Shown here in pieces: positions 15,313 to 25,306 of a stretch of DNA of 64,000 bases. The notes beneath the pieces were generated by a model. It did no database searches and was not told where the DNA came from. It saw only the letters and a list, made by a program, of their open reading frames with translations. Made by a program: the position numbers and the translations under genes. Where the stretch lies: assembly GCF_001044425.1 (NCBI RefSeq), contig NZ_LFML01000053.1:1-64000 (forward strand). Direction: 5' to 3'. This stretch comes from Streptomyces roseus (GTDB lineage Bacteria; Actinomycetota; Actinomycetes; Streptomycetales; Streptomycetaceae). Position 1 is the first letter of the stretch. Each line of letters starts with the position of its first letter.

Positions 15313-16686
15313 TCAGCGCCCCATGCGCCCCGCGGCAACCACGAGCCGGGCCAGCTCCTCGTGGCAGATGTCACTGTGCGCCCCCGAGGGCGGGCCCCCG
15401 CGGCGCACCACGGACCCGGTGTCCACACTGACGCAACCGGCCTGCGGCACCCCCGAGCGCAGGGCCGCGTCGAGGGTGAGCCGCGGTGCGCCCGTCACCG
15501 CCTGCACCCCGTCGTGCCCGATCGCGCCCCACCGCTCGTCCAGGCCGAGGAGACCGGCCGAATCCCCTGCCATCCGGGAGGCCAGCGGATAGAAGACCTT
15601 GAGGGCGGAGTCGTACGGGGAGTGGCAGGCGACCACCGGGCCGTCGACCTTGCGCTGCATGCCGCGCAGGGTGCCGCCGCTGCTCTTGTCGTGGGGGAGC
15701 CGGTCGGCGAAGGAGTAGTGGGAGAAGGCGCCTTGGAGCAGGGTCGCGGACTTCACGTAGCGGGCGCCGTCCGGCACGGCGCGCAGCGAGTAGGAGACCA
15801 CCCGGGCCCCGAAACTGTGGCCTATGAGGTGGATGCGCAGGGCGGGGCGGCGGCCCGCCAGTTCGGCCAGGACCGGGCCGAGGCCGCGCTCGCCGACGAC
15901 GCCGGCCCGCTTCTTCATCTGGTAGTACGTGGCCTGCCGCAGCAGCTCCTTGGCGCCGCTCCACAGCGCGCGCAGGCCGCCGCCGAGGCCGAGACCGGGC
16001 CCGGCGGCACCCCCCGGCGGCCCGCCCGCCTCGGCGAGCCCCTCCGTGAGGGTCCGGCACACCTCCAGCACGTCCTCGGTGAAGATGGCGGGCACCGCGG
16101 GCGCGGCCGGAGGAACGGCGGCGGTGCCCCTCGCACCTCCCGCGCCCGCCGCACCGGCGACGACGACCGCGTCCACCGCGTCCACGGCGTCCACCGTGTC
16201 CAGGCCCGCCAGCTCCCGGACCAGCGCCCCGAATTCGGTGAACGCCGCGGGGGACTCCGGCCGCTCCTCCAGCAGTTCGGCGACCCGGTCCAGCTCCGCC
16301 ACCCGCCCCGGCCAGAACTCCCCGAGGGCCCGCAGCGTGGCGGGGTCCAGGGCCGTGCCGTGGCCGGGCACGGCGAGCGCGCCGTGCGGGTCGAAGTCCG
16401 GTATCGGCTCGTCCGAGAACCGGATCGAGGGCCAGACGACACCCACGTATCCCAGCCGCACCCCCGGCGCCACCAGCCCCGGGAACGGCGCGTAGAACCG
16501 GTCGAAGAGCCGCGTCGAGGTCGCCCGGTCGCTGTTCCAGCCGTGGGCGAAGACCAGCAGGTCGGTCGCCTCCAGCGCGCTCACCGCGTCCTGGCTGCCC
16601 GGGTCCACGTCCCCGTCGGCATCGAAGGTCAGCTCCGCGTACGGACCGACCCCGATCCCGCCGCCCACCGCCGTCGCATCCGACAT
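15313..16686 (-). CDS. Alpha/beta-hydrolase fold protein
   Basis: The product has 457 aa. The nucleophile elbow is GHSFG in LHLIGHSFGARVVSYSLRA-type context, preceded by a strand and HGWNSDRATST, a typical oxyanion-loop HGW. Between them is a long, partly low-complexity insertion (VDAVDAVDAVVVAGAAGAG) of repeated Asp-Ala-Val units coded by tandem GTCCACCGC-like DNA. No signal peptide. Homologues in Streptomyces are sometimes mislabelled as kinase; lipase/esterase or protein-binding role is unknown. Two ATTCCCGGGA repeats 20 bases apart lie about 80-110 bases upstream of its start. Confidence 0.7.
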   Translation of the reverse strand: MSDATAVGGGIGVGPYAELTFDADGDVDPGSQDAVSALEATDLLVFAHGWNSDRATSTRLFDRFYAPFPGLVAPGVRLGYVGVVWPSIRFSDEPIPDFDPHGALAVPGHGTALDPATLRALGEFWPGRVAELDRVAELLEERPESPAAFTEFGALVRELAGLDTVDAVDAVDAVVVAGAAGAGGARGTAAVPPAAPAVPAIFTEDVLEVCRTLTEGLAEAGGPPGGAAGPGLGLGGGLRALWSGAKELLRQATYYQMKKRAGVVGERGLGPVLAELAGRRPALRIHLIGHSFGARVVSYSLRAVPDGARYVKSATLLQGAFSHYSFADRLPHDKSSGGTLRGMQRKVDGPVVACHSPYDSALKVFYPLASRMAGDSAGLLGLDERWGAIGHDGVQAVTGAPRLTLDAALRSGVPQAGCVSVDTGSVVRRGGPPSGAHSDICHEELARLVVAAGRMGR

Positions 16687-16768
16687 GAGGCCCCCTCCGC
16701 GCCGTCTCTCCGGTGCCGTCCGGCACCCTGCCGGTGCTCTTACCCGGTCTCACCCCCGGTGCCCACGC

Positions 16769-16798
16769 ATTCCCGGGAACTCGCGCGGATTCCCGGGA
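16769..16798. promoter_or_regulatory. Tandem ATTCCCGGGA sites, 20-base period
   Basis: Two exact copies (16769-16778, 16789-16798) start 20 bases apart, about two helical turns, each nearly palindromic. They abut the namZ stop codon and lie upstream of the alpha/beta-hydrolase gene on the minus strand, so they probably regulate that gene. Confidence 0.45.
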
Positions 16799-16800
16799 GT

Positions 16801-18060
16801 TCACGGATACAGCAGGTACCGCCCCCGCACCGCCGCGAACCGTTCCAGCCCGGCCTCCCAGTCGCCCGCGATCTCCTCCACCCCGGCCCCCGCGTCGATC
16901 ATCTTCCGGACCCGGTCCGTTCCGGTCAGCCGGTCGATCCAGTGGTCCGTGCGCCACGCGAAGCCGCTCCACGTCCGCTTCGCGGTCACCAGCAGCCCGA
17001 TGCCCGCCCGCACCGGATCGAAGGCCGCCCGGTCGTGCACGATCAGCCGGACCCCGCCGCACACCTTTCCGGTGAACTTGGAGAAGGCCGGGGTGAAGTA
17101 GGCCTCCCGGAACCACACCCCGGGCAGGCCGAGCTCCTGGGCCGCCTCCGCCCAGCGCCGGTCCACGCCCTCCGCGCCGACCACCTCGAAGGGCGTGGTC
17201 GTCCCGCGCCCCTCGGACAGGTTGGTGCCCTCGAACAGGCAGGTGCCGGCGTACGCGAGCGCCGTGTCCGGCGTCGGCACGTTCGGACTCGGCGGCACCC
17301 AGGGCAGCCCGGTCGCCGCGAAGAAGGACTCCCGCCGCCACCCGCTCATCCGTACGGTGCTCAGCCTGACCGGTTTCGCGGCCAGGAACTCCGCGTTGAA
17401 CAGCAGGGCCAACTCGGCCACCGTCATCCCGTGCGCGAGCGCGATGGCCTCCCGCCCCACGCCACTCGCGTACGCCGGCTCCAGTACGGGCCCGGCGGCG
17501 CGGCGGCCGCCCACCGGGTTCGGCCGGTCCAGCACGACGACGGCCTTGTCCGCCAGCGCGGCCGCGCGCATGCAGTCGTACAGGGTCCAGATGTAGGTGT
17601 AGAACCGGGCCCCGACGTCCTGGATGTCGAAGACGACCGTGTCGATCCCGGCCGCGGTGAACACGTCAGCGAGCTTCTGCCCGCTCTTGCCGTACGTGTC
17701 GTACACCGGCAGGCCCGTCGCCGGATCGCGCCCGGCCGCCTCGGAGTCGCCCGCCTGCGCCGTCCCGCGGAACCCGTGCTCCGGCCCGAACACCGCGACC
17801 AGCTTCACCCGGGGGTCCTCGTGCAGTACGTCGACCAGGTGGCGGGCGTCGGCGGTGATCCCCGTGGGGTTGGTGACGAGGCCGACCCGCCGGCCGGTGA
17901 GCAGCGCGTAGCCGTCGGCGGCGAGCTGTTCGAAGCCGGTGCGCACCCGGTCGGCGGCCTCGCCGGCCCGGTCCGGAGCCGGGCCCGGCGCCGCGCCCAC
18001 CGCCCCCAGGGCCCCTGTCGTTCCCGCCAGTCCCAGCAGCCCCCGTCGCGACAGCGTCAT
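16801..18060 (-). CDS. namZ: Exo-beta-N-acetylmuramidase NamZ-like (DUF1343, GH171)
   Basis: The product has 419 aa. N-terminal Tat/Sec-like signal (LSRRGLLGLAGTTGALGAVG) indicates export. The DUF1343 pattern is clear: GRRVGLVTNPTGIT, VFGPEHGFRG, GLPVYDTYG, FDIQDVGARFYTYIWTL, DRPNPVGG, EGTNLSEGRGTTTPFE, GVWFREAYFTPAFSKFTG. Characterised members release terminal MurNAc from peptidoglycan fragments, so a cell-wall recycling role is likely. The gene is divergent from the SDR operon; a class C operator sits between them. Confidence 0.85.
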   Translation of the reverse strand: MTLSRRGLLGLAGTTGALGAVGAAPGPAPDRAGEAADRVRTGFEQLAADGYALLTGRRVGLVTNPTGITADARHLVDVLHEDPRVKLVAVFGPEHGFRGTAQAGDSEAAGRDPATGLPVYDTYGKSGQKLADVFTAAGIDTVVFDIQDVGARFYTYIWTLYDCMRAAALADKAVVVLDRPNPVGGRRAAGPVLEPAYASGVGREAIALAHGMTVAELALLFNAEFLAAKPVRLSTVRMSGWRRESFFAATGLPWVPPSPNVPTPDTALAYAGTCLFEGTNLSEGRGTTTPFEVVGAEGVDRRWAEAAQELGLPGVWFREAYFTPAFSKFTGKVCGGVRLIVHDRAAFDPVRAGIGLLVTAKRTWSGFAWRTDHWIDRLTGTDRVRKMIDAGAGVEEIAGDWEAGLERFAAVRGRYLLYP

Positions 18061-18096
18061 CCCGTCACGCTAGGGGCCGCCCCTCTTCCACCCCGA

Positions 18097-18116
18097 CATA
18101 CCGACCGGTTAGTCTG
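18097..18116. promoter_or_regulatory. Class C operator between namZ and the SDR operon
   Basis: CATACCGACCGGTTAGTCTG is an imperfect dyad. Its reverse complement shares 14 consecutive bases with the site at 2933-2946 and the outer half CCGACC with 25182-25201. It lies 38 bases before the SDR start. Confidence 0.6.
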
Positions 18117-18154
18117 CCGGGCATCCGGCCGTGAGCCCCCTGAAAGGTGATCCC

Positions 18155-18919
18155 GTGAGCGCGTACCAGGACCAGCGAGTCGTCGTCACCGGCGCGGGCG
18201 GCGGCATCGGCGCCGCCCTCGCCCGCCGCTTCGCCGCGGAGGGGGCCACGGTCGTGGTCAACGACCTCGACGCGGCCAGGGCCGCCGCCGTGGCGGGGGA
18301 GATCGGCGCCCGGGCGATCGCGGTCCCGGGCGACGCCTCTTCCGTCGTGGCCGAGGCCCGCGAGGCACTCGGCGGCCGGGTGGACGTCTACTGCGCGAAC
18401 GCCGGCCTCGGCTCCGGCGGCGACGCGTTCGCCGACGAGGCCGTCTGGGAGGCGGCCTGGGACACCAACGTCATGGCGCACGTGCGCGCGGCACGGCTGC
18501 TGCTGCCCGACTGGCTGGAGCGCGGGAGCGGGCGCTTCGTGTCCACCGTCTCGGCGGCGGGACTGCTGACCATGATCGGGGCGGCGCCGTACAGTGTCAC
18601 CAAGCACGGTGCGCTCGCCTTCGCGGAGTGGCTCTCGCTGACCTACCGCCACCGCGGCCTCCAGGTCCACGCCATCTGCCCGCAAGGGGTCCGCACCGAC
18701 ATGCTGACGGCGGCGGGCTCGGCGGGCGAACTCGTCCTCGCGCCGACCGCGATCGAGCCGGAAGCGGTCGCGGACGCACTGTTCGACGGCATGGAGAAGG
18801 GCCGGTTCCTGATCCTGCCGCACCCCGAGGTCGCGGACTACTACGCCGCCCGCGCCACCGAACCGGACCGCTGGATCTCGGGCATGAACCACATCCAGCA
18901 GAAGTGGGAGACCAGGTGA
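18155..18919 (+). CDS. SDR-family oxidoreductase
   Basis: The product has 254 aa, a classical short-chain dehydrogenase. Cofactor motif TGAGGGIG at residues 12-19, VNDLD following the second strand (Asp favours NAD+), CANAG, Ser in STVSAAG and the catalytic YSVTK. GTG 18155 has AAGGTGA at the right distance. It overlaps the acyl-CoA synthetase start by four bases (GTGA). In LvaACDE-type pathways an SDR (LvaD) oxidises the 3-hydroxyacyl-CoA; that role is possible here but rests on context only. Confidence 0.9.
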   Translation: MSAYQDQRVVVTGAGGGIGAALARRFAAEGATVVVNDLDAARAAAVAGEIGARAIAVPGDASSVVAEAREALGGRVDVYCANAGLGSGGDAFADEAVWEAAWDTNVMAHVRAARLLLPDWLERGSGRFVSTVSAAGLLTMIGAAPYSVTKHGALAFAEWLSLTYRHRGLQVHAICPQGVRTDMLTAAGSAGELVLAPTAIEPEAVADALFDGMEKGRFLILPHPEVADYYAARATEPDRWISGMNHIQQKWETR

Positions 18920-20640
18920 CACAGCCGACCCGGCCCTCCGGCTACGCGTCCAAACCGTGGCTGGGACTGCTCAGTGCGGCCCAGCGCGCCCCCGTCTCCC
19001 CGCCGCCGAGCCTGCTGCACGCCTTCCGCGAGGCCGTCGCCAGGGCCCCCGGGCGCACCGCGCTGGCCTACTTCGACGGCCGCATCGGCTACGCCGAGAC
19101 CGACGCGCTCTCCGACTCCGTCGCCGGCCACCTCGCCGCCCACGGCATCGGGCGCGGGGACCGGGTCGCCGTCATGCTCCAGAACACCCCGCACTTCGTG
19201 CTGGCCGTCCTGGCCGCCTGGAAGGCCGGGGCCGTGGTCGTACCCCTCAACCCCATGTACAAAGCGGGCGAGATCGGGCACATCCTCCGGGACTCCGGGG
19301 CCGCCGCGCTGGTCTGCGAGGAGCGCGCGTGGACGGCGTACGCGGCCGGAGCCGCCCGCGGCACCGCCGTACGGGTCGCCCTGACCGCCTCGGACCGGGA
19401 CTTCCAGAGCCGGAACGACCCGCGCGTCTTCGCCCCGGCAGAACCGGATGCCGCGCCGAGTGCCGCTCCAGGCGCCGTTCCGGAGCCCGCCACGGCCGAG
19501 CCCGCCGACGCGCCCGCTCCCGCCGACCTCACCGCCGTGGCCCGGCGCGGCCACCCCGCCCCGCCGGACCCCGGTCTCACCGCCGCCGACACCGCGCTCA
19601 TCAGCTACACCTCCGGCACCAGCGGCACCCCCAAGGGCGCCATGAACCCGCACGGCGCGCTCACCCACAACGCCGTCCGGCAGGTCACCGGACACCCCCT
19701 CCCCGAGGGCGCCACCTACTTCGCCCTCGCGCCCCTCTTCCACATCACCGGCATGGTCTGCGAGCTCGGCGCCTGCCTCGCCAACGCCGGCACCCTCGTC
19801 CTCGCCCACCGGTTCGACGCCGGCGTCGTCCTCGACGCCTTCCTCGCCCACCGCCCCGCCTACACCGTCGGCCCGGCCACCGCCTTCATGGCCCTCGCCG
19901 CCCACCCCGAGGCCACCGCCGACCACTTCGCCTCGTTCCAGGTGCTCTCCAGCGGCGGCGCCCCGCTCCCGCCCGCCCTCGTCGAGCGCCTGCGCGCCGC
20001 GTACGGCTTCTACCTGCGCAACGGCTACGGCCTCACCGAGTGCACCGCCCCCTGCGCCTCGGTGCCCGTGCACCTCGAAGCCCCCGTGGACCCCGCCTCC
20101 GGCACCCTCTCCGTGGGCCTGCCCGGCGCCGACACCCTCGTACGGATCCTCGACGAGCACGGCGCCGAGGTGCCCTTCGGCGAGACCGGCGAGATCGCCG
20201 TCCGCGGACCCCAGGTGGCCCCCGGCTACTGGGGATTGCCCGCGGACACCGCCAAGGCCTTCCCGGACGGCGAACTGCGCACCGGCGACGTCGGCTTCAT
20301 GGACGCGGACGGCTGGCTCTACGTCGTCGACCGCAAGAAGGACATGATCAACGCCTCCGGGTTCAAGGTCTGGCCGCGCGAGGTCGAGGACGTGCTCTAC
20401 ACCCACCCCGCCGTGCGCGAGGCGGCCGTGGTCGGCGTCCCGGACCCGTACCGCGGCGAGAGCGTGAAGGCGTACGTGAGCCTGCGCCCCGGCGCCTCGG
20501 CCGAGCCGCACGAGCTGTCGCGGTACTGCGCCGCCCGCATCGCCGCGTACAAATACCCGCGCGAAGTGGAGATCCTGCCTGTCCTGCCGAAGACCACGAG
20601 TGGCAAGATCCTGCGACGGGAGCTGCGCGACCGCGGCTGA
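18916..20640 (+). CDS. AMP-binding acyl-CoA synthetase
   Basis: The product has 574 aa with a GTG start overlapping the SDR stop. ANL-superfamily motifs are complete: P-loop YTSGTSGTPKG, YGLTECTAP, GEIAVRGPQVAPGYW, RTGDVGFMDADGWLYVVDRKKDMI, and the C-terminal catalytic Lys in PKTTSGKILRREL. It activates a carboxylic acid to its CoA thioester via an acyl-AMP. An Ala/Pro/Glu-rich insertion (about residues 170-210) lies ahead of the P-loop and looks like a disordered linker. Substrate class unknown; position with SDR, ACAD and APH-kinase genes suggests a hydroxy- or short/medium-chain acid. Confidence 0.92.
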   Translation: MTQPTRPSGYASKPWLGLLSAAQRAPVSPPPSLLHAFREAVARAPGRTALAYFDGRIGYAETDALSDSVAGHLAAHGIGRGDRVAVMLQNTPHFVLAVLAAWKAGAVVVPLNPMYKAGEIGHILRDSGAAALVCEERAWTAYAAGAARGTAVRVALTASDRDFQSRNDPRVFAPAEPDAAPSAAPGAVPEPATAEPADAPAPADLTAVARRGHPAPPDPGLTAADTALISYTSGTSGTPKGAMNPHGALTHNAVRQVTGHPLPEGATYFALAPLFHITGMVCELGACLANAGTLVLAHRFDAGVVLDAFLAHRPAYTVGPATAFMALAAHPEATADHFASFQVLSSGGAPLPPALVERLRAAYGFYLRNGYGLTECTAPCASVPVHLEAPVDPASGTLSVGLPGADTLVRILDEHGAEVPFGETGEIAVRGPQVAPGYWGLPADTAKAFPDGELRTGDVGFMDADGWLYVVDRKKDMINASGFKVWPREVEDVLYTHPAVREAAVVGVPDPYRGESVKAYVSLRPGASAEPHELSRYCAARIAAYKYPREVEILPVLPKTTSGKILRRELRDRG

Positions 20641-20674
20641 AAACAGCCGTACGGTCGTCCAGCCGCTCGCACAG

Positions 20675-20691
20675 CTGGTCGTACGGACCAG
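20675..20691. promoter_or_regulatory. Inverted repeat CTGGTCGTACGGACCAG before TetR gene
   Basis: Six-base arms around a five-base centre, 27 bases upstream of the TetR start. Possible autoregulatory operator. It differs from the class C sites, which weakens the idea that this TetR owns class C. Confidence 0.4.
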
Positions 20692-20717
20692 GGAACAGGG
20701 AAGGGAAGGTCAGCGCC

Positions 20718-21323
20718 ATGGCTGCCAGGACCACGGAGCCCGAAGGCACGCACGAGACCCCGGTGCCGCAGCGGCTGCTGGCCGTCGCCACCCGGCTCTT
20801 CGCCGAGCGCGGCTACGACCGCACCTCCGTCCAGGAGATCGTCGAGGCGGCCGGGGTCACCAAGGGCGCGCTCTACCACTACTTCGGGTCCAAGGACGAC
20901 CTGCTGCACGAGGTGTACGCACGGATGCTGCGCCTCCAGCAGCAGCGCCTCGACGCGGTGGCCGATTCCGGTGCCCCGGTCGAGGAGCGGCTGCGCGCCG
21001 CGGCCGCCGACGTGGTGGTCACCACCATCGAGAACCTCGACGACGCGGCGATCTTCTTCCGGTCGATGCACCAGCTCAGCCCGGAGAAGTTCAAGCAGGT
21101 GCGGGCCGAGCGCCGGCGCTACCACGAGCGGTTCCGGGCGCTGGTCGAGGAAGGCCAGCGCACCGGGGTGTTCTCCACCGCGACCCCCGCGGACCTGGTG
21201 GTGGACTACCACTTCGGGTCGGTCCACCACCTGTCCACCTGGTACCGGGTGGACGGTCCGCTCACGCCGCAGCAGGTCGCCGATCACCTCGCCGACCTGC
21301 TGCTGCGCGCCCTGCGTCCGTAA
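20718..21323 (+). CDS. TetR/AcrR family regulator
   Basis: The product has 201 aa. HTH: LLAVATRLFAERGYDRTSVQEIVEAAGVTKGALYHYFGSKDDLLHEV. The C-terminal domain (DDAAIFFRSMHQLSPEKFKQVRAERRRYHERFRALVEEG) is like those of KstR2/FadR-type regulators of acyl-CoA catabolism. ATG 20718 is preceded by GGAAGG. It follows the SDR-synthetase genes by 77 bases on the same strand and is the best-placed candidate to control them and the APH-ACAD operon that converges from the other side. Confidence 0.9.
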   Translation: MAARTTEPEGTHETPVPQRLLAVATRLFAERGYDRTSVQEIVEAAGVTKGALYHYFGSKDDLLHEVYARMLRLQQQRLDAVADSGAPVEERLRAAAADVVVTTIENLDDAAIFFRSMHQLSPEKFKQVRAERRRYHERFRALVEEGQRTGVFSTATPADLVVDYHFGSVHHLSTWYRVDGPLTPQQVADHLADLLLRALRP

Positions 21324-21330
21324 CGGCGCC

Positions 21331-21378
21331 CGTCACCGGACCCGTCGCCGGACCCGTCGCCGGACCCGTCGCCGGGCC
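21331..21378. repeat. Twelve-base tandem repeat between convergent genes
   Basis: Four copies of CGTCGCCGGACC (first and last with one change), followed by decayed copies to about 21428. The array fills the gap between the TetR and subtilase stop codons. Inverted GC-rich pieces inside it could stop transcription from both sides. Confidence 0.65.
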
Positions 21379-21428
21379 CCTCGCGGGAGCCGCGGCGGGA
21401 CCCCTGGCGGGGCGCCTCGCGGGATCCG

Positions 21429-22628
21429 TTACGGGGCCACCTTCAGCAGCTTGTTCGCCCTGCCCGCCGAAGGGTTGGTCACCGCGCCGCTGGTGGCGGC
21501 GGCCGTCAGCGCCGCGGCCGTCTGCGCCGGGGTCGCGGACGGGTGCCCGGCCAGGTAGACCGCCGCGGCGCCCACCACGTGCGGGGTGGCCATGGAGGTG
21601 CCCGAGATGGTCTTCGTGCCGGTGTCGCTGTCGTTCCAGTCGGACGTGATGTCCGAACCCGGCGCGTACAGGTCCACCACCGAGCCGAAGTTGGAGAACG
21701 AGGACTGCTGGTCGTCGATGGTGCTCGACGCCACCGTGATCGCCTCCGGGACCCGGGAGGGCGAGCCCTGGCCGGCGTCCGCGGACTCGTTGCCCGCCGC
21801 CACCGCGAAGGTCACGCCCGAGGCGATGGCCCGGCGCACCGCCTCGTCGAGCGCCTCGTCCGCGCCGCCGCCCAGGCTCATGTTGGCGACCGAGGGACCC
21901 GAGTGGTGCTGGGTGACCCAGTCGATCCCGGCGACCACCTGCTCGGTGGTGCCGGAGCCGTTGTCGTCCAGCACCCGCACCGCGACCAGCTTCGCCTTCT
22001 TGGCGACGCCGTGCGCGGTCCCCCCGATGGTGCCCGCGACGTGCGTGCCGTGGCCGTTGCCGTCGTCGGCCTTGTCGTCGTTGTCCACCGCGTCGAACCC
22101 GGACGTCGCGCGGCCGCCGAAGTCCTTGTGGGTCGTCCGTATGCCGGTGTCGATGACGTACGCCGTCACGCCCTCGCCGGCGCTGTCGGGGTAGTTGTAC
22201 TTCTTGTCGCCCGCCTTGGCGCTCTGGTCGATCCGGTCCAGACCCCAGGAGGGAGGGTTGTCCTGCGTGGCCTTGATGGTGAACTTCTTGTTCTGCACGA
22301 CCTTGCCGACGGCCGGGTCCGCGGCGAGCCGCTTGGCCTCGGTCTCGCTCAGCCCCGCGGCCGAGAAGCCGTTGACCCCGGAGCTGTAGGTGCGCTTCAG
22401 CTCGCCGCCGTACTTCTTGGCCAGCTGCTCCTTGTTCGCGGATGCGTCGAGGATGACGACGTAGCTACCGCTGATCGCACCGGGTGCGCCCAGTCCGTAC
22501 ACCGTGCCCTCGGCCGGGGTCGCGGCCCCGGCCAAGGGGCTGGCGATCAGGGTCACTGCGGCCGTGGCGGCCACTGCCGTGCCGATCGCCGCGTACCGAA
22601 ATGTGCGCGAGCGCTTGTGAGTTGCCAT
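21429..22628 (-). CDS. Secreted subtilisin-family (S8) serine protease
   Basis: The product has 399 aa. Sec signal peptide (TFRYAAIGTAVAATAAVTLI, cleavage near residue 36), then an I9 inhibitor propeptide (SYVVILDASANKEQLAKKYG ... GFSAAGLSE) to about residue 120. Catalytic Asp160 (VIDTGI), His193 (NGHGTHVAG), Ser345 (SGTSMATPH) and oxyanion Asn280 (AAGNES) are all present, so this is an active proteinase-K-like enzyme released to the medium. AGAGGAGA lies before the start. It stands between two converging catabolic operons and appears unrelated to them. Confidence 0.95.
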   Translation of the reverse strand: MATHKRSRTFRYAAIGTAVAATAAVTLIASPLAGAATPAEGTVYGLGAPGAISGSYVVILDASANKEQLAKKYGGELKRTYSSGVNGFSAAGLSETEAKRLAADPAVGKVVQNKKFTIKATQDNPPSWGLDRIDQSAKAGDKKYNYPDSAGEGVTAYVIDTGIRTTHKDFGGRATSGFDAVDNDDKADDGNGHGTHVAGTIGGTAHGVAKKAKLVAVRVLDDNGSGTTEQVVAGIDWVTQHHSGPSVANMSLGGGADEALDEAVRRAIASGVTFAVAAGNESADAGQGSPSRVPEAITVASSTIDDQQSSFSNFGSVVDLYAPGSDITSDWNDSDTGTKTISGTSMATPHVVGAAAVYLAGHPSATPAQTAAALTAAATSGAVTNPSAGRANKLLKVAP

Positions 22629-22728
22629 ATGGAGAGTTCTCCTCTTGCTGACGTGTGGGGCGTCAAACTTCTGAAGAACCCTGTTCCGATTGACAGGCGC
22701 AAATCAAGAACGTACCGGCGGTTCGAGG

Positions 22729-22739
22729 TTGTTCAACAA
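22729..22739. promoter_or_regulatory. Palindrome TTGTTCAACAA upstream of protease gene
   Basis: Perfect five-base arms around one C, about 100 bases upstream of the protease start, in an unusually A/T-rich stretch (22640-22750) for this genome. Candidate operator. Confidence 0.4.
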
Positions 22740-22816
22740 GGTTTCTTAAAGGGCCCCCCGCATCGCCTTCACTTCGCACATGGGTTCGTGAGAACTTCCG
22801 CACGATTCCCTCACGT

Positions 22817-24046
<1,230 letters not shown>

Positions 24047-24055
24047 GGGTGTGCC

Positions 24056-25132
24056 TCAGCCTTCCTGGCGGTTTGCGGATGTGTGGCGGCCCCCGAGGGT
24101 GGCCAGGCCGTGCTCGATGAACACCGGGACCAGGTCGCCGATCCGGTCGAAGCCCGCGCCCACCGTCTGTCCCAGCGTGTAGCGGTAGTGGATGCCTTCG
24201 AGGATCACCGCGAGCTTGAACCAGGCGAAGGCGGTGTACCAGGCGATCGCCCCGGTGTCCCGGCCGGAACGGGCGGCGTACCGCTCGATCAGCTCGGCCG
24301 GCGCCGGGTGGCCGGGCGCGCCGCTCGTGGTGCTGACCGGCGAGTCCGTCAGCCCCAGGTCCGAGCTGTACATCACCAGCAGGCCGAGGTCGGTGAGCGG
24401 ATCCCCGAGCGTGGACATCTCCCAGTCCAGCACCGCCCGGATCGTGTCGTCCGGACCGCCGATCAGCACGTTGTCCAGCCGGAAGTCCCCGTGCACGACG
24501 GCGGGGGCGGGGGAGCGGGGCAGGGAGCGGCCGAGTGCGGCGTGCAGCTCGTCGATGCCCGCGAGTTCGCGGCCCCGCGAGGAGTCCAGCTGCTTGCCCC
24601 AGCGGCGCAGCTGCCGGTCGAGGAAGCCCTCGGGCCGGCCGAAGTCGCCCAGGCCCACCGCCGCCGGATCCACCGCGTGCAGGTCGACCAGGGTGTCCAC
24701 CAGGCCCAGCACGGCCCGCCGGGTGCGCTCGGGGCCGAGCTCGGCGAGCTGGTCGGCGCTGCGGTACGGGACCCCGTCCACGTACTCCATCACGTAGAAC
24801 GGCGCGCCGAGGACCGAGTCGTCCTCGCACAGCAGCACCGGCTCGGGCACCGGCACGGCCGTGCCGTGCAGCGCCCGGATCACCCGGTGCTCGCGCTTCA
24901 TGTCGTGTGCCGTGGCCAGCACATGGCCGAGCGGCGGGCGGCGCACCACCCAGCGGCCGGTCCCGTCGGTGATCTCGTACGTGAGGTTGGAGCGGCCCCC
25001 CTCGATCAGCCGGCCGCGCAGCGCCCCGGCCACGAGCCCGGGCCGCACCCGGTCGAGATGACCGCGCAGCCCTTCCAGGTCGAGGCCCCGGGGGCCGGCC
25101 GAAGCGGGCTCTGACGCTGGCGCTGAGGTCAT
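24056..25132 (-). CDS. APH-fold phosphotransferase family protein (LvaA/ACAD11-kinase-like)
   Basis: The product has 358 aa. Kinase-like motifs: GGRSNLTYEI, WVVRRPPLG (ATP Lys region replaced by RR), catalytic loop VVHGDFRLDNVLI, metal-binding VLDWEMSTLGDPLTDLG, and FAWFKLAVILEGI at the C-terminus. These match the acyl-CoA-associated 'phosphotransferase family protein' group, not antibiotic-resistance APH enzymes. ATG 25132 is chosen because GGAGG sits eight bases before it. It heads the operon with the ACAD gene; a near-perfect class C palindrome lies 50 bases upstream. 4-hydroxyacyl-CoA kinase activity is inference from the ACAD11 and LvaA parallels. Confidence 0.88.
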   Translation of the reverse strand: MTSAPASEPASAGPRGLDLEGLRGHLDRVRPGLVAGALRGRLIEGGRSNLTYEITDGTGRWVVRRPPLGHVLATAHDMKREHRVIRALHGTAVPVPEPVLLCEDDSVLGAPFYVMEYVDGVPYRSADQLAELGPERTRRAVLGLVDTLVDLHAVDPAAVGLGDFGRPEGFLDRQLRRWGKQLDSSRGRELAGIDELHAALGRSLPRSPAPAVVHGDFRLDNVLIGGPDDTIRAVLDWEMSTLGDPLTDLGLLVMYSSDLGLTDSPVSTTSGAPGHPAPAELIERYAARSGRDTGAIAWYTAFAWFKLAVILEGIHYRYTLGQTVGAGFDRIGDLVPVFIEHGLATLGGRHTSANRQEG

Positions 25133-25181
25133 GGTGCGCACCTCCGTACGGAGTGGACGGGACGGGACGAACGAGTGACAT

Positions 25182-25201
25182 CATGCCGACCAGTCGGTAT
25201 G
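25182..25201. promoter_or_regulatory. Class C operator palindrome before APH-ACAD operon
   Basis: CATGCCGACCAGTCGGTATG has nine-base arms with one mismatch around CA. It shares GTCGGTATG and CCGACC with the sites at 2933 and 18097. It lies 50 bases upstream of the kinase start. Confidence 0.65.
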
Positions 25202-25223
25202 TCGTCCAGTGCGCCGGGCGTAC

Positions 25224-25260
25224 GCGTGCGGGCCGGAGGGGGATCCTCCGGCCCGCACGC
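25224..25260 (-). terminator. Strong hairpin after the MBL hydrolase gene
   Basis: Sixteen perfectly paired bases (GCGTGCGGGCCGGAGG and its complement) around GGGAT, about 80 bases past the MBL stop on the minus strand. It separates that gene from the APH-ACAD promoter. Confidence 0.75.
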
Positions 25261-25306
25261 GACTCAGAACGCCCGCTGCGGGCGCGTACCGCGAGGCCCG
25301 CGCACC

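Noticed and set aside
13804..18150. 1448-codon plus-strand open frame
   Set aside because: It runs antisense through four recognisable minus-strand genes (BKACE-like, zinc ribbon, alpha/beta hydrolase, NamZ) and has no SD or domain character.
24056..25132. Aminoglycoside resistance phosphotransferase
   Set aside because: The fold is APH-like, but the sequence subgroup and operon with ACAD point to acyl-CoA metabolism.
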